Source: Chondrus crispus
Lineage: Eukaryota > Rhodophyta > Florideophyceae > Gigartinales > Gigartinaceae
NCBI RefSeq assembly: GCF_000350225.1
Contig: NW_005179232.1
Location: 1-64,000, forward strand
Length of the DNA: 64,000 nt
Direction of reading: 5' to 3'
Within the stretch, counting starts at the first letter, position 1. Each line of letters starts with the position of its first letter. A program made the position numbers and the translations under genes. Under the pieces are notes generated by a model. It had not been told where the DNA came from and did not search any database. It worked only from the letters and a program-made list of their open reading frames with translations. Of the stretch, positions 31,074-40,290 are shown one piece after another.

Positions 31074-33581
31074 AAGCATCTTTCCCACAGTCCTGATCCA
31101 GGCGCCTCGTTGTGTCGGATGCCGACTTTCTGCTGCTGCTCGACTCGTCCTAGCCGTTGGCCTTTGGCCTTCTGCCGCTGCTTGACTCGTCCGAGCCATT
31201 TGTGTCTCGCTTCCCGTTCGGCTCAGAGCCCCTTCGTCCTCTGATCTGAAAGGGCCGCAAACCGTTTTATTAAATGCCCCGTGTTGGGTACTCTTGAATA
31301 CTTCCACATCTTCGCTCCGCTTATCGGGATCATACCCCAGTCCAACGACCGCGCCGTCCGAATCGAACATCACCTTCGAAACTGAATATGAATCGCGCAT
31401 GTAGAAGGTCTCCAGCAACATCCCCCCAGCTGCAGCTAGACATGAACGTATTGGGAGTAACCACGGTCTGGGTGCAAGCTTCTCGATGTCCAACAAGAAG
31501 CTCTCCACGCTCTTCACGCCCCGTTTGTGCATTGTCCTGCTGTAAAGCTGAAAGCAGATACCGGCAACGCTCTCATCGCAAGACGATACACTCAGCCGCG
31601 CAGCTTGCATCACCAGAACTATTGCAGACAACTGCTCACTTGCAATCGCTTCTGGTTTCTCACTAGCAAGCTTCCTCAACTCCTCCACCGCTTCTACCAG
31701 CTGCCACACAGCTTTTCTTAGCAACACCTTCATTATCCACCTGCTACTAAGAAGCAAGCAGCCCAGCTCTTTCATCAGCTCAGCCCCGACAAGTAGTCGA
31801 CAAATATTCTCGAAAAAATATCCCTCCTCCGCCTCGCTAGCCTCCTTGGGGACCTGATCTTCAACTACTGCTTCGAGCACATCCCTCTCTTTCCGATAGC
31901 TGTCAATCAGCTCTCGACACCAGTGCTTGGTCCAGCCGGGGCCTTCCACTTGGCCTGCTTCGAAGACTGCGAAATCATGCGTAAGATCATGAAGACTTAC
32001 CCCTTGGCTTTCCGTGTTCGCCAGAATTCGAATGTCAACCAATCCTACACTGCTCATCTGCGTCGCATACTTTCTTGCGATGCTAGCATCGCCCGTTCCC
32101 CATAGATCCCTCAACACTCCCAGAGGGATCACATCCTGTTTCTTCATGACACACAATGCCCGGTGCATGTCCGCGAAGCACGGAGATCCTTCGCTGCTAC
32201 TTGAGTCCAGAAACTGTAAAGACGAGCGCAGCATTGCATGAAGCGAGTCATACCCGCCCCTTCCTTTCTGCGCGCCGATTGCCCCGCTCCCTTTACTCTC
32301 TTTGATCGTTCTCAGGTACCACGTCCACAACTTTGGTATGTCCCCGGCACGAGACCCTCGTGATTGGCTAACAGTGACTCCTGCTACATTCAGAGCCAGT
32401 GGTAGTCCCGCACATTTGTCCAGAATCTCCCCAAACGCCTCTCTCGATATTGGATCTTCTACTTCACCACGCGATGCCCCACTCGCATGAATCAGCATGT
32501 CGTACGCATTACGCCCTTCTCTCGCCTCAAACTTAACTTGCTCGCCCAGATCTATGAGCGTCGGATCTCTTGTGGAGTACAAGACCCTGCTCGCAGGCTC
32601 ACCATTTTGCAGCGCCGTCCTGGCAAGGCTGGACAGTTTAAACAGGATCCTCTCGTCATTGTTGTTGCGCGACCATACATCATCGAAGATGAACAGGCAT
32701 CGACGGCCTGCAAACCAAGCTTGAACCCCTGCTAGCACCTCGTCCAGCTCAGCCAGATTGGACAGCTTGTCCGCTTTTTCATGTCCCCCAGAGATGCGGA
32801 CAGCATTGCAGAGTCGTTGCTTCAGCTCTGCTTCTCTTGCATCTTGCCCTAGAGTTGAAAAATACACTCCGTCCGGAAAGCGCGCGAAAACCTCCCTATC
32901 ATGTGCAATTGCTCGTAGGGCGCATGTTTTTCCGACCCCGGCTTGTCCAACTGCCGTTGCCCCTACATGCACGGTTGTTCCGTCGCGCAGAACAGCCGCC
33001 TTTAGCCTTCTCTCTACTGTGTCTGGCACAATTTCGCCGCCAGAAGAGTCCAAATCAACGAGCACTGTTGGAGAGTTGGATTCAACCGCGAAGCTGGGCT
33101 TGAACACGTCGCCTACCGGTGCATGTGAGCGTATCTCACGAACTACGCGCGATCCTTGTCTGCGCGTCTCTCTCACCCCGTGCAATTCCTTCCTTACGTT
33201 ATCAATGGAAGCATAGAGCTTTTCGGCTTCCTGTTGGCGCTGCAATAAGACATCTCGATCTCCGGTGGCTGACGCCAAGGCATGTAATTTACCTTTCCGA
33301 TTCTCTGTTTCATCCTTGAGTTCCTTGACCAACCCCGAAACAGAGCGCGACACGACTTGAACCTGTGCTTGCAACTCATTCTTGTGTAGGGGTTCTAGGT
33401 CGTGAATGGGGACGTTGGCGACATTCTCCGTCAATTTCTGGAGCTCGAGGTACTGTTTGAGGACTTTTGTGGCCAAGCTTCCGTTATTCTTGTAGGCATC
33501 GTGGGTGTCTATGGCTTTTTGCACAAGGCTGACGACCTGCTCTACCGCGCCGACCAGTTCTAGGATACTCAACGGGTCCAT
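30969..33581 (-). CDS. STAND/NLR protein: N-terminal helical domain and NB-ARC
   Basis: Start chosen at ATG 33581 (MDPLSILELVGAVEQVVSLV), because upstream in-frame sequence is low-complexity. Residues 1-150 are helical and coiled-coil-like; the MDPLSI opening resembles fungal STAND N-terminal (HeLo-like) domains. NB-ARC follows: P-loop VGQAGVGKT (about 211), Walker B CLFIFDDVW (about 294), sensor SRVLYSTRD, CAGLPLALNV (about 389) and an MHD-type SLHDLTHDFAV (about 529). A helical region and a duplicated ARTSQAAAEG/ARTSRAAAES linker lead to the stop at 30969, overlapping the WD40 frame. Such proteins are ATP-switched signalling hubs in immunity, allorecognition or cell death; the role here is inferred. 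All NB-ARC motifs are intact, so the switch could be functional if the frame problem is resolved. Confidence 0.85.
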   Translation of the reverse strand: MDPLSILELVGAVEQVVSLVQKAIDTHDAYKNNGSLATKVLKQYLELQKLTENVANVPIHDLEPLHKNELQAQVQVVSRSVSGLVKELKDETENRKGKLHALASATGDRDVLLQRQQEAEKLYASIDNVRKELHGVRETRRQGSRVVREIRSHAPVGDVFKPSFAVESNSPTVLVDLDSSGGEIVPDTVERRLKAAVLRDGTTVHVGATAVGQAGVGKTCALRAIAHDREVFARFPDGVYFSTLGQDAREAELKQRLCNAVRISGGHEKADKLSNLAELDEVLAGVQAWFAGRRCLFIFDDVWSRNNNDERILFKLSSLARTALQNGEPASRVLYSTRDPTLIDLGEQVKFEAREGRNAYDMLIHASGASRGEVEDPISREAFGEILDKCAGLPLALNVAGVTVSQSRGSRAGDIPKLWTWYLRTIKESKGSGAIGAQKGRGGYDSLHAMLRSSLQFLDSSSSEGSPCFADMHRALCVMKKQDVIPLGVLRDLWGTGDASIARKYATQMSSVGLVDIRILANTESQGVSLHDLTHDFAVFEAGQVEGPGWTKHWCRELIDSYRKERDVLEAVVEDQVPKEASEAEEGYFFENICRLLVGAELMKELGCLLLSSRWIMKVLLRKAVWQLVEAVEELRKLASEKPEAIASEQLSAIVLVMQAARLSVSSCDESVAGICFQLYSRTMHKRGVKSVESFLLDIEKLAPRPWLLPIRSCLAAAGGMLLETFYMRDSYSVSKVMFDSDGAVVGLGYDPDKRSEDVEVFKSTQHGAFNKTVCGPFRSEDEGALSRTGSETQMARTSQAAAEGQRPTARTSRAAAESRHPTQRGAWIRTVGKMLSERLPAALAFAGPLRMTVPMAALTLTCLLTAHHA

Positions 33582-34274
33582 GATTCCCGAAGACGGCAAA
33601 GCTCTACGACGGAATGGAAGCGCAGGGTACCTGACAGGAGGCGGTAGAAAGTAGATTGTGCGAGTGAAAGCTTTCGGAGTGGTTGTTGTATGCGAGGGGG
33701 ATGGATACAGGAGGAAAGGATGGGTTTGCGATGCCAATGGGAAGAAGTCTGCGGCAGCACCCCTGGGTGCCTTAAGTAAAGCTTCACGCATAACGGTTTT
33801 TGGTCGTGGTGGGCTTGGAGGCTGTGTGTGTGGGTGGGCAACGATGACTCTGCATCCAACTGGACACATTTCCGAGTCTCAGGGCCATACCTGTACAGCA
33901 CTGTATATTTTTTTTTGAGGGCTGTGATTAATGATTGTTGATTTTTTGAGATCCTGCCCTTCTGGTTGGCCCGCGCAATTGTATCTCGAGGTGTCAAAAT
34001 TCTCATTGGGCCGTCGTTGCTGTGCAAGCTGGAAGCTAACGCTTTAGGGCGTCGCTGCTTTTTTGTCGCTGCACACGAGGGTCTGGGCTGACAGCGCGAT
34101 CTCAGTCCAAGCTGAGACGAGGGAAGACGTTGTCAGGTAGCGGAAGCGGTGGTGAGTGTAGAGACGCGTGGGGGATCGAGGCTCTACGCTCCGGCGCAGG
34201 TAAAAGTGAAGTGACGATGGTTGGTCTTTACTTAGTTCCCTCTTACCCTCGCTAGATCGAGAGAGGTGGTAGTC

Positions 34275-34392
34275 GCAGGTATATAATCGGACGGCGGCGC
34301 TCGTAGCTGAAAGCCACGAGCCGAAAGGCGAAAATAGGGTGGTGTCCGGTACCCTTGGTACTGTACAGGTACTGTATAGATACTGTACAGAG
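34275..34392 (-). promoter_or_regulatory. Candidate promoter of the STAND gene: three TACTGTA sites and a TATA box
   Basis: TACTGTA occurs at 34359, 34370 and 34381, exactly 11 bp apart (about one helical turn). On the minus strand these read TACAGTA and lie 75-110 bp upstream of ATTATATA (34280-34287). The STAND start codon is about 700 bp downstream. The same sites precede TATA boxes in the gypsy-2 LTR and at 20.5 kb. The arrangement is seen in the sequence; regulatory function is inferred. Confidence 0.5.
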
Positions 34393-34399
34393 TGGCCGG

Positions 34400-35197
34400 C
34401 TCCACCCCATCGACACTTTTCGCGCCGTTTGCCGTCGAAATTGTTGAGCGCAGGCTCTCGCCTGTAATTTGGCGAAAGACAACAGTCCAATGAAAAGGCT
34501 CTATGACCGCCGCCATCGTTCGATGGTTGGCTGATGATGATTTAGGGTGCGTACCATTGTAGAATTAATGATTAATCACTATTCTACCGACGACGGCGCA
34601 GCGGAGCAGCGCGCACCAGAGTTTGCTCTGGTTGACATAAAATGGGGTGACCGGGTCACTGTAGACCCGACAACACCCGAGGAAGGGACACAAGGGACAC
34701 ACATTTTCCCCGATATCCCTGCTCGCCTTTTACTGACGTTTGCCGCCCTCGTGACGCGTTCTGTACTGATGGGAGCCGCATCCGCGCTCGCCTTGAGCAT
34801 GGCGTCAAAGGCGGCGAGATAGCTGTGCACATCGTTCCGCGGCGCCTCACGGTTTGCTGTGGCCTTGTGGGCTAACGACCTCAATCACCCCCGCGCAAGA
34901 CGAAGAGGGCGGGAGGATGGAAGCGAAAAGTGAGGGAGGAGGCGAAAAGGGAGGGAGGGCGAAGCGTTTTACTTACAGCGGTGCTTCAGTATACTACAAG
35001 TCGTCCTTCTCCTTCCCCGCAGCGTCTCCTGGCACCCGCCGGCGGGGCGCTGCTGCGCGGTGCGTCGTCGCAGTGACTGCGCGCGACGGTATGTAGCGTT
35101 GGCGGGCGGCGTCGTAGCAATTGTGATGGAAGTCGCGCGGAGAAACAGGCGTCAGCCGCCGGAAGGGCGCGCACTATCGCGCCCGCCGCGGCGCCCC
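34400..35197. other. Flank between STAND promoter and copia element, no firm gene
   Basis: A minus-strand frame at 34579-34884 (about 100 codons, without an early ATG) and GC-rich frames near 35000-35170 might be exons of a gene interrupted by the copia insertion at 35203, but no motif supports this. Confidence 0.3.
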
Positions 35198-35202
35198 AGC
35201 AG

Positions 35203-35509
35203 TGTCGTACACTGTGAGACTCTGTTCGCTACAGGCCTTCGACCGGCCTGTTTCTTCCTTTGGCGCTGTCCGTCGGCGGAGAGTGCGCAAAAAGAGAAGA
35301 GGTTTCTGCAAAAAGAGTCGTCGGTTAGCGAGCGGCGGTCGCAAGCCAGGGACGAACTCACTTTATTAGGAGCTGGAAAGTAGTAGAAGTTGATTGAATC
35401 GCTTGAAAATAAACTCAAATAAAAGACTAAACGGAACCAAGCGAGCACGATATTCTAGCCATCTCTTGTCAAGAATATGAGAGTGCATTCGTACCCCGTC
35501 ACCATTACA
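35203..35509 (-). repeat. Copia 3' LTR
   Basis: On the minus strand it begins TGTAATGGTGACGGGG and ends GTACGACA. It is directly preceded by a purine tract (GAAGAGGTGGGAG) that is part of the RNase H coding end and could serve as polypurine tract. The stop codon TAA of the reading frame is made by the first bases of the LTR. Confidence 0.95.
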
Positions 35510-36245
35510 CTCCCACCTCTTCAGATAGCGAGCTTGATTCATTGCGCGTGATCCACTGCTCCACTTCACAGTGATCAATACCAGTGAATAGCAGCTTTGA
35601 CAGTGCTCCATTGTCCTTAACTTTCGATAAACCATCGGCAGGATTAAGACCTGTGCACACGAGGCCAAATTGAGTAATATCAAAGGATTTGTATGCGTCT
35701 CGCGCCCCAGCGATGTCTATCATTAGCCTCTTTTCGGTTGTCTGTCTGCCTTTTGTGACTGAGTCAAACAGCTGCTTCGAATCTGTAAAGCAATGTAGCT
35801 GAATCTTAGTTCCTAGCATAAGTTCCAGGTCTTTCCGAATTACAAAGGCAGTGTCAAAACCATCCACAAACGAATAAACTTCGCCACTCATGATGGATCG
35901 TACAACTCTTTTGGACTTCTTGCTCGAGTAATCCAGAATATGGCATTGAGCGTTCATGTCGCAAATCAATATAATGTATCCAAGTTGAGATGATAGATCA
36001 TCGTTTGTTGCAAAAGCTGCATCCGCGTAGCACTTCAGAACAAGCGTGTCAACATCAAGTTTCCCGAACCGAAGCCCCTTAACATCGCTGCCTTTAGCAA
36101 TCTTCACTGCATGATTAAATGCCTTGACTTTGTCATCGGACATTGTATCTTCTGTCACCTGGGCAGCTTTGTTGATACTGCAGCATAGATCAGGACGGGA
36201 ATGTGCCATCCATGAAAGTTGCTCGATGCTTTCGAAAATGATCAA
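35505..36245 (-). CDS. Copia RNase H (end of pol)
   Basis: Continues pol after RT in another frame. Motifs are the copia RT/RNase H connector LSWMAHSRPDL, then RNase H acidic residues in CYADAAFAT, SGEVYSF and FTDSKQLFD, and LNPADGLSK near the end. The overlap with the upstream frame is about 55 bp. FDHFRKHRA in the upstream frame and QLSWMAHSRPDL in this one fit family sequence, so a single-base change near GCAACTT (about 36215) explains the break. The stop codon lies inside the LTR. Confidence 0.85.
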   Translation of the reverse strand: MIIFESIEQLSWMAHSRPDLCCSINKAAQVTEDTMSDDKVKAFNHAVKIAKGSDVKGLRFGKLDVDTLVLKCYADAAFATNDDLSSQLGYIILICDMNAQCHILDYSSKKSKRVVRSIMSGEVYSFVDGFDTAFVIRKDLELMLGTKIQLHCFTDSKQLFDSVTKGRQTTEKRLMIDIAGARDAYKSFDITQFGLVCTGLNPADGLSKVKDNGALSKLLFTGIDHCEVEQWITRNESSSLSEEVGV

Positions 36246-39200
36246 ATGAGCAGCCCTTTGGATCGATGGGTAATCTTTTGGCGTGCTTCTCTTGTGAGAG
36301 AAAGAACTCGCCTGGGGATGTGGTTGTTATCATTGTGCCAAAGAAATCGAAATTGTCGTAGACTCGCGGCTTTGCGTCAAACTTCTCGAGTGTTTCAGCA
36401 GTTATCTTTTCAAACTTCTCATTGCCTGCATTGAGGTTGTCGTCGACGTAGATTCCCATTACGCCTTCAGTCTCACCATCAGATACCTTGACATATAATG
36501 CAGGATCTCCAGTGGTAGGCGTCATACTCAAGTCTTCTGTGACGTGAAATTCCAACGTTACGCCCCAGTAGTCACCAGCGTCACAAACACCGTATAAGGG
36601 AATTAACAGCTCCAGGAGCTCTTCATCAGTTATTCCAATTAACTCCAGATCCTCCTTTTTTGGTAAAAGGAATATCTTTCGACTTAGCTTATCTTTGCTT
36701 TGTGTATATGCCTGATTCACATCATGTGAGAAGACACGGAACCCTTTGATTGCCGCGACAGATAGTATAAGTCTGATCGAGGAAGCACGTAATGCTGGAA
36801 TATCATGAACCATATATGGTTTATCTTTGTCCTTGTAACCTTGTGCGACATATCTGGCTTTCTCCTTTTCGTCCTCCGTTCCTATGTTCTTAATAGCAAG
36901 AACAAATCGACCGCCAAGTACATTTGCATCGGCTGGGACAGATGACTTGGGAACTACCTTCCACACTTTTCGATCTTTCAGCCCCCTTATTTCAGCTAGC
37001 TTTGCTTTCCTGAAACCATTTGAATTTCCACGCAAGTCTCCGGATTTCAACACCTCTGTGATGTGAATTCCGATGAAAGCAACTCCAAGACCTATGGGGT
37101 CGATAGAGTGGAGAGTATTCTCATCGAGCCTACTGAGCTCAGATTCGCGTATTCCTTTCATGATATCGAGCAATTCTTCATCGAAGAGATCCTTTTCAAG
37201 AGACGTAGAGCTATCTCTTACAACCGTAGTTTCCAGTGGATGATCCATCAAAAAATCGTCACCTTCAGCTATAACATTTTCATTTGGTGTTTGTCCAGCA
37301 TTATCAGAGATATGATCAGAAGGATCGTTATCAGTTTGCGCAAGAGCCCCATCACTGACTTTGTATCTCTTCAATTTGTCAATAGATGCCCGGATGCTCC
37401 GATCTCCAGTGTCTAGCGTCAACATCTTACCTTCCTTATCTTTGACGACGTATGGACCAACCCACTTGCCAATAGGTTTCTCACGGTACATCAGTACCTC
37501 GTCTCCAACTGAGTAAGACTTGTCAGCGGCAGACGGCACGTTACTGCGGAGAGCGGTTCCCAGTCTAGCTTGACTTGAAATTTGAACCATCTCCTTGCAA
37601 GCAACGTCCATAGCCTTCATCCTCGCGGCATGTTCAGGGAGTTCTTTAGGGGTAATAGGAAGACGGGGGAGTATACCAAAGACTAGAAGCGTGGGGACGA
37701 GTCCCGAAGGCCCAGCTGTGTCATTGACAGCTTTAACAGCCAGCTGAAGTGCCAGCCTCGGCTGAGTCTGAGAATTATCGGAACGTACTTTGTTGTAAAC
37801 ACGTCTTAGATACGAGTGGTATCTTTCACCCACGCCAATAGCATTATGGCTCTCGACGCCTGAAGGTTGTTCCTTAATCCCAGCAGTATTAAGAAGATTC
37901 TTCCATTCAGTAGACTTGAATTGTGGTCCCTGGTCAGCAGATATCTTGTCAGGAAATCCAACGTACCGAGACACCCATATGTCCATGAAAACGTCCCATA
38001 CATCTTTTGTAGACTCTCCAACAAGGAAGCATGCGGCATTAAACTTTGTATCCCTGTCTACGACATGAAACACTGTTTTTCTATCAAGGGTCATGAGATC
38101 AACGCAAACAGTGCGATTGAATACGCAATCAGTTTCGGGCATAGATACTCTGAACCTATGGGGAGCATTAGCCTCGCGCTGGCAAACGTCGCAAGTATCT
38201 GTGATCTTCTGTAGGTCTCCCATGACATCAGATGATACATTAGAGGGGTCCGCACGGCGCATCAAGGCATAAACTTTGTCGGGATGAGGGTGATAAAAAT
38301 GCCGATGAACTTTGCGTAATTCAGACATTGTGAACAAAATATTCAAAGACCATTCGATGTACACATGACCATGCTTCCTTGTCAGTGGTATATTCCATCC
38401 ATCAGCCTTTGATATCATCACGTCATCCTCAAAGTCCAGTATTAGACGTGCTTTGGTCAGAACTTCCAGTCCTAGTAAGAACGGAACATCCACATCAACG
38501 ACGTCGGCCACAATGGAGAGAAAGAATGAATTGGAAACCGGGATACGAACGGTAAGTTGTCCGATCCGCTCGTGTTTGCTTGATCCGAAAGTAAAGATCA
38601 AACGTTTTCCATTAAGTTCCCTGTCAAGTTCGCTGTTGACTAATGCACAGTGAGCTTCAGCTTGCTGGTATCCGATTACAGTTTTCTGGGCTCCTGAGTC
38701 AACACAGGCACCTTCAAACTGATCGCTAGCCGGAGAGTCCCAAGAGCGTGATAAGACGAATATCTCTGCAAAGTCGATATCAGAATCACTCTCGTGATCG
38801 AGTAACGTGGGGCCAGATGCTTGGGCGACGTCTTCGCTCAACGCAAGGCGGAATATCTCGACATCGTCGGGTTCTCCGGACTCATCGTCTGACTCGGCAA
38901 ATCCTTTGTCGATCTGTTGGCACAGCTCAGCTAGAACCAAATGTACAGCATGTTTTCTGTCGTCCTTTTTCTTGTAGTACTCGAGTCTCATTGTGGCAGC
39001 TCTGGACGCATTTATGGGTTTCGAACAATTCTTGAGCATGTGATTTGGGTCTCCGCAATTAAAGCAACCTGCGATGTCCAGCGGTTTCTTTTTCTGTGAG
39101 GAATATCCAGTTGCCTTTGATCTAACATACCTCGGATGTTTACCGTAGCGACCCTGTCCAGTGTACAGTACCCCCAATGAGTCATCCTTCGCAACAGAGG

Positions 39201-40290
39201 ACCTCGGTCCAGCTGCGTGGTCACGTGCCAAAGCCAGATCAGCCTCCTTGTCTAACTGCAGCGCAGCTTCTAGTTCCCCGTATAGCATCTGGAATGACAA
39301 GTTATGGGTTGCCACTCGGCTTAACGGTTCACGAGACCAACCGTATCCAACTGCGGCGTTCCTTAGGAACTCGATCTTGTGTGAGTCCCCGCGATGTGAT
39401 GGTGGTACCTGACGCGATAGTTTCGTTATTAGCTTATACACTTTAGCTAATGCTGTTGATATTTCAAAGCCTTCCTTAACGAAGTTTGAAACACGTAGGG
39501 AGTTTAGATAGTTCTTCACCCTTGTCTGACGCACAGGTGAATTGTATTCTTGATTCACCATATCTACCGCCTGCTGGTAACTTTGAGCATACATCTGAAC
39601 ACGTTCCAGATAGAATCGCTTAGCATCCTTCGAAAGAAGGTTGTGGAGAAACTGGAATTTTTGCTGTTGTGACAGTCCATAGTCGCGAGATATTTGCGAA
39701 TACTCGTCGACATAATCCATCCAGCATTCTCCAATATCACCGGAGAACTTGGAGCTCTTCAGCCTCATGGCGACATTATGAGCTAAGCGAGTCAGGTTCG
39801 CAGCACTGCTGTTGAAGGAACCACCACTATCTTCAGTTACTGGTCCTGAACTATGTCGAGGTGGATCATCACTCCGTAAACCAGGTCGCACTCGTCGCCC
39901 CGATGCTATTATGAGCTGAGCCATTTCAACTGCTGCAGCTCTATCCTCAGCATCATCATAAATGCCATGTGCTAGAGTCATGATTACTCTTCTGGAAGAG
40001 TGTTGTGTTAAAGCTGCACCACGCGCGTTTAGGAAATTTCTCAATTCGACCCAAACTGTGGGCATGTCACATATTTCTTTCGAGAATAAGTGTGCAGGAG
40101 GAAAGAGTTCGGCAATGGCCTCTCGTAGCAAACTCCCTATCAGGCTCGGATCCAAAGATCTCAAGGCAACAATAAAGCCCTTTTGAGTACTGGTCAACGA
40201 TGATAATGCCGCATCCGATATATTTTTCATGAACGTCGGGCGATCAGCAGGTTCGGATGGGTCGTCACTAGGTTGACCAGTTTGCGACAT
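36190..40290 (-). CDS. Copia Gag-protease-integrase-RT polyprotein
   Basis: 1,366 codons from ATG at 40290. Gag (about residues 1-430) carries a CCHC knuckle CFNCGDPNHMLKNC (about 408). The protease active site is CVDSGAQKTVIG (about 530). Integrase has HFYHPHPDKVYALMRR (zinc-binding side) and the catalytic triad D in VCVDLMTLD, D in SADQGPQF and E in IGVGERYHS (about 727, 785 and 818). RT includes NVLGGRFVLAIK, FSHDVNQAYTQS and the catalytic YVDDNLNAG (about 1,281). The polyprotein is the usual single copia ORF and drives reverse transcription and integration of its own RNA. It ends prematurely at 36190 before RNase H. Confidence 0.93.
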   Translation of the reverse strand: MSQTGQPSDDPSEPADRPTFMKNISDAALSSLTSTQKGFIVALRSLDPSLIGSLLREAIAELFPPAHLFSKEICDMPTVWVELRNFLNARGAALTQHSSRRVIMTLAHGIYDDAEDRAAAVEMAQLIIASGRRVRPGLRSDDPPRHSSGPVTEDSGGSFNSSAANLTRLAHNVAMRLKSSKFSGDIGECWMDYVDEYSQISRDYGLSQQQKFQFLHNLLSKDAKRFYLERVQMYAQSYQQAVDMVNQEYNSPVRQTRVKNYLNSLRVSNFVKEGFEISTALAKVYKLITKLSRQVPPSHRGDSHKIEFLRNAAVGYGWSREPLSRVATHNLSFQMLYGELEAALQLDKEADLALARDHAAGPRSSVAKDDSLGVLYTGQGRYGKHPRYVRSKATGYSSQKKKPLDIAGCFNCGDPNHMLKNCSKPINASRAATMRLEYYKKKDDRKHAVHLVLAELCQQIDKGFAESDDESGEPDDVEIFRLALSEDVAQASGPTLLDHESDSDIDFAEIFVLSRSWDSPASDQFEGACVDSGAQKTVIGYQQAEAHCALVNSELDRELNGKRLIFTFGSSKHERIGQLTVRIPVSNSFFLSIVADVVDVDVPFLLGLEVLTKARLILDFEDDVMISKADGWNIPLTRKHGHVYIEWSLNILFTMSELRKVHRHFYHPHPDKVYALMRRADPSNVSSDVMGDLQKITDTCDVCQREANAPHRFRVSMPETDCVFNRTVCVDLMTLDRKTVFHVVDRDTKFNAACFLVGESTKDVWDVFMDIWVSRYVGFPDKISADQGPQFKSTEWKNLLNTAGIKEQPSGVESHNAIGVGERYHSYLRRVYNKVRSDNSQTQPRLALQLAVKAVNDTAGPSGLVPTLLVFGILPRLPITPKELPEHAARMKAMDVACKEMVQISSQARLGTALRSNVPSAADKSYSVGDEVLMYREKPIGKWVGPYVVKDKEGKMLTLDTGDRSIRASIDKLKRYKVSDGALAQTDNDPSDHISDNAGQTPNENVIAEGDDFLMDHPLETTVVRDSSTSLEKDLFDEELLDIMKGIRESELSRLDENTLHSIDPIGLGVAFIGIHITEVLKSGDLRGNSNGFRKAKLAEIRGLKDRKVWKVVPKSSVPADANVLGGRFVLAIKNIGTEDEKEKARYVAQGYKDKDKPYMVHDIPALRASSIRLILSVAAIKGFRVFSHDVNQAYTQSKDKLSRKIFLLPKKEDLELIGITDEELLELLIPLYGVCDAGDYWGVTLEFHVTEDLSMTPTTGDPALYVKVSDGETEGVMGIYVDDNLNAGNEKFEKITAETLEKFDAKPRVYDNFDFFGTMITTTSPGEFFLSQEKHAKRLPIDPKGCSFDHFRKHRATFMDGTFPS

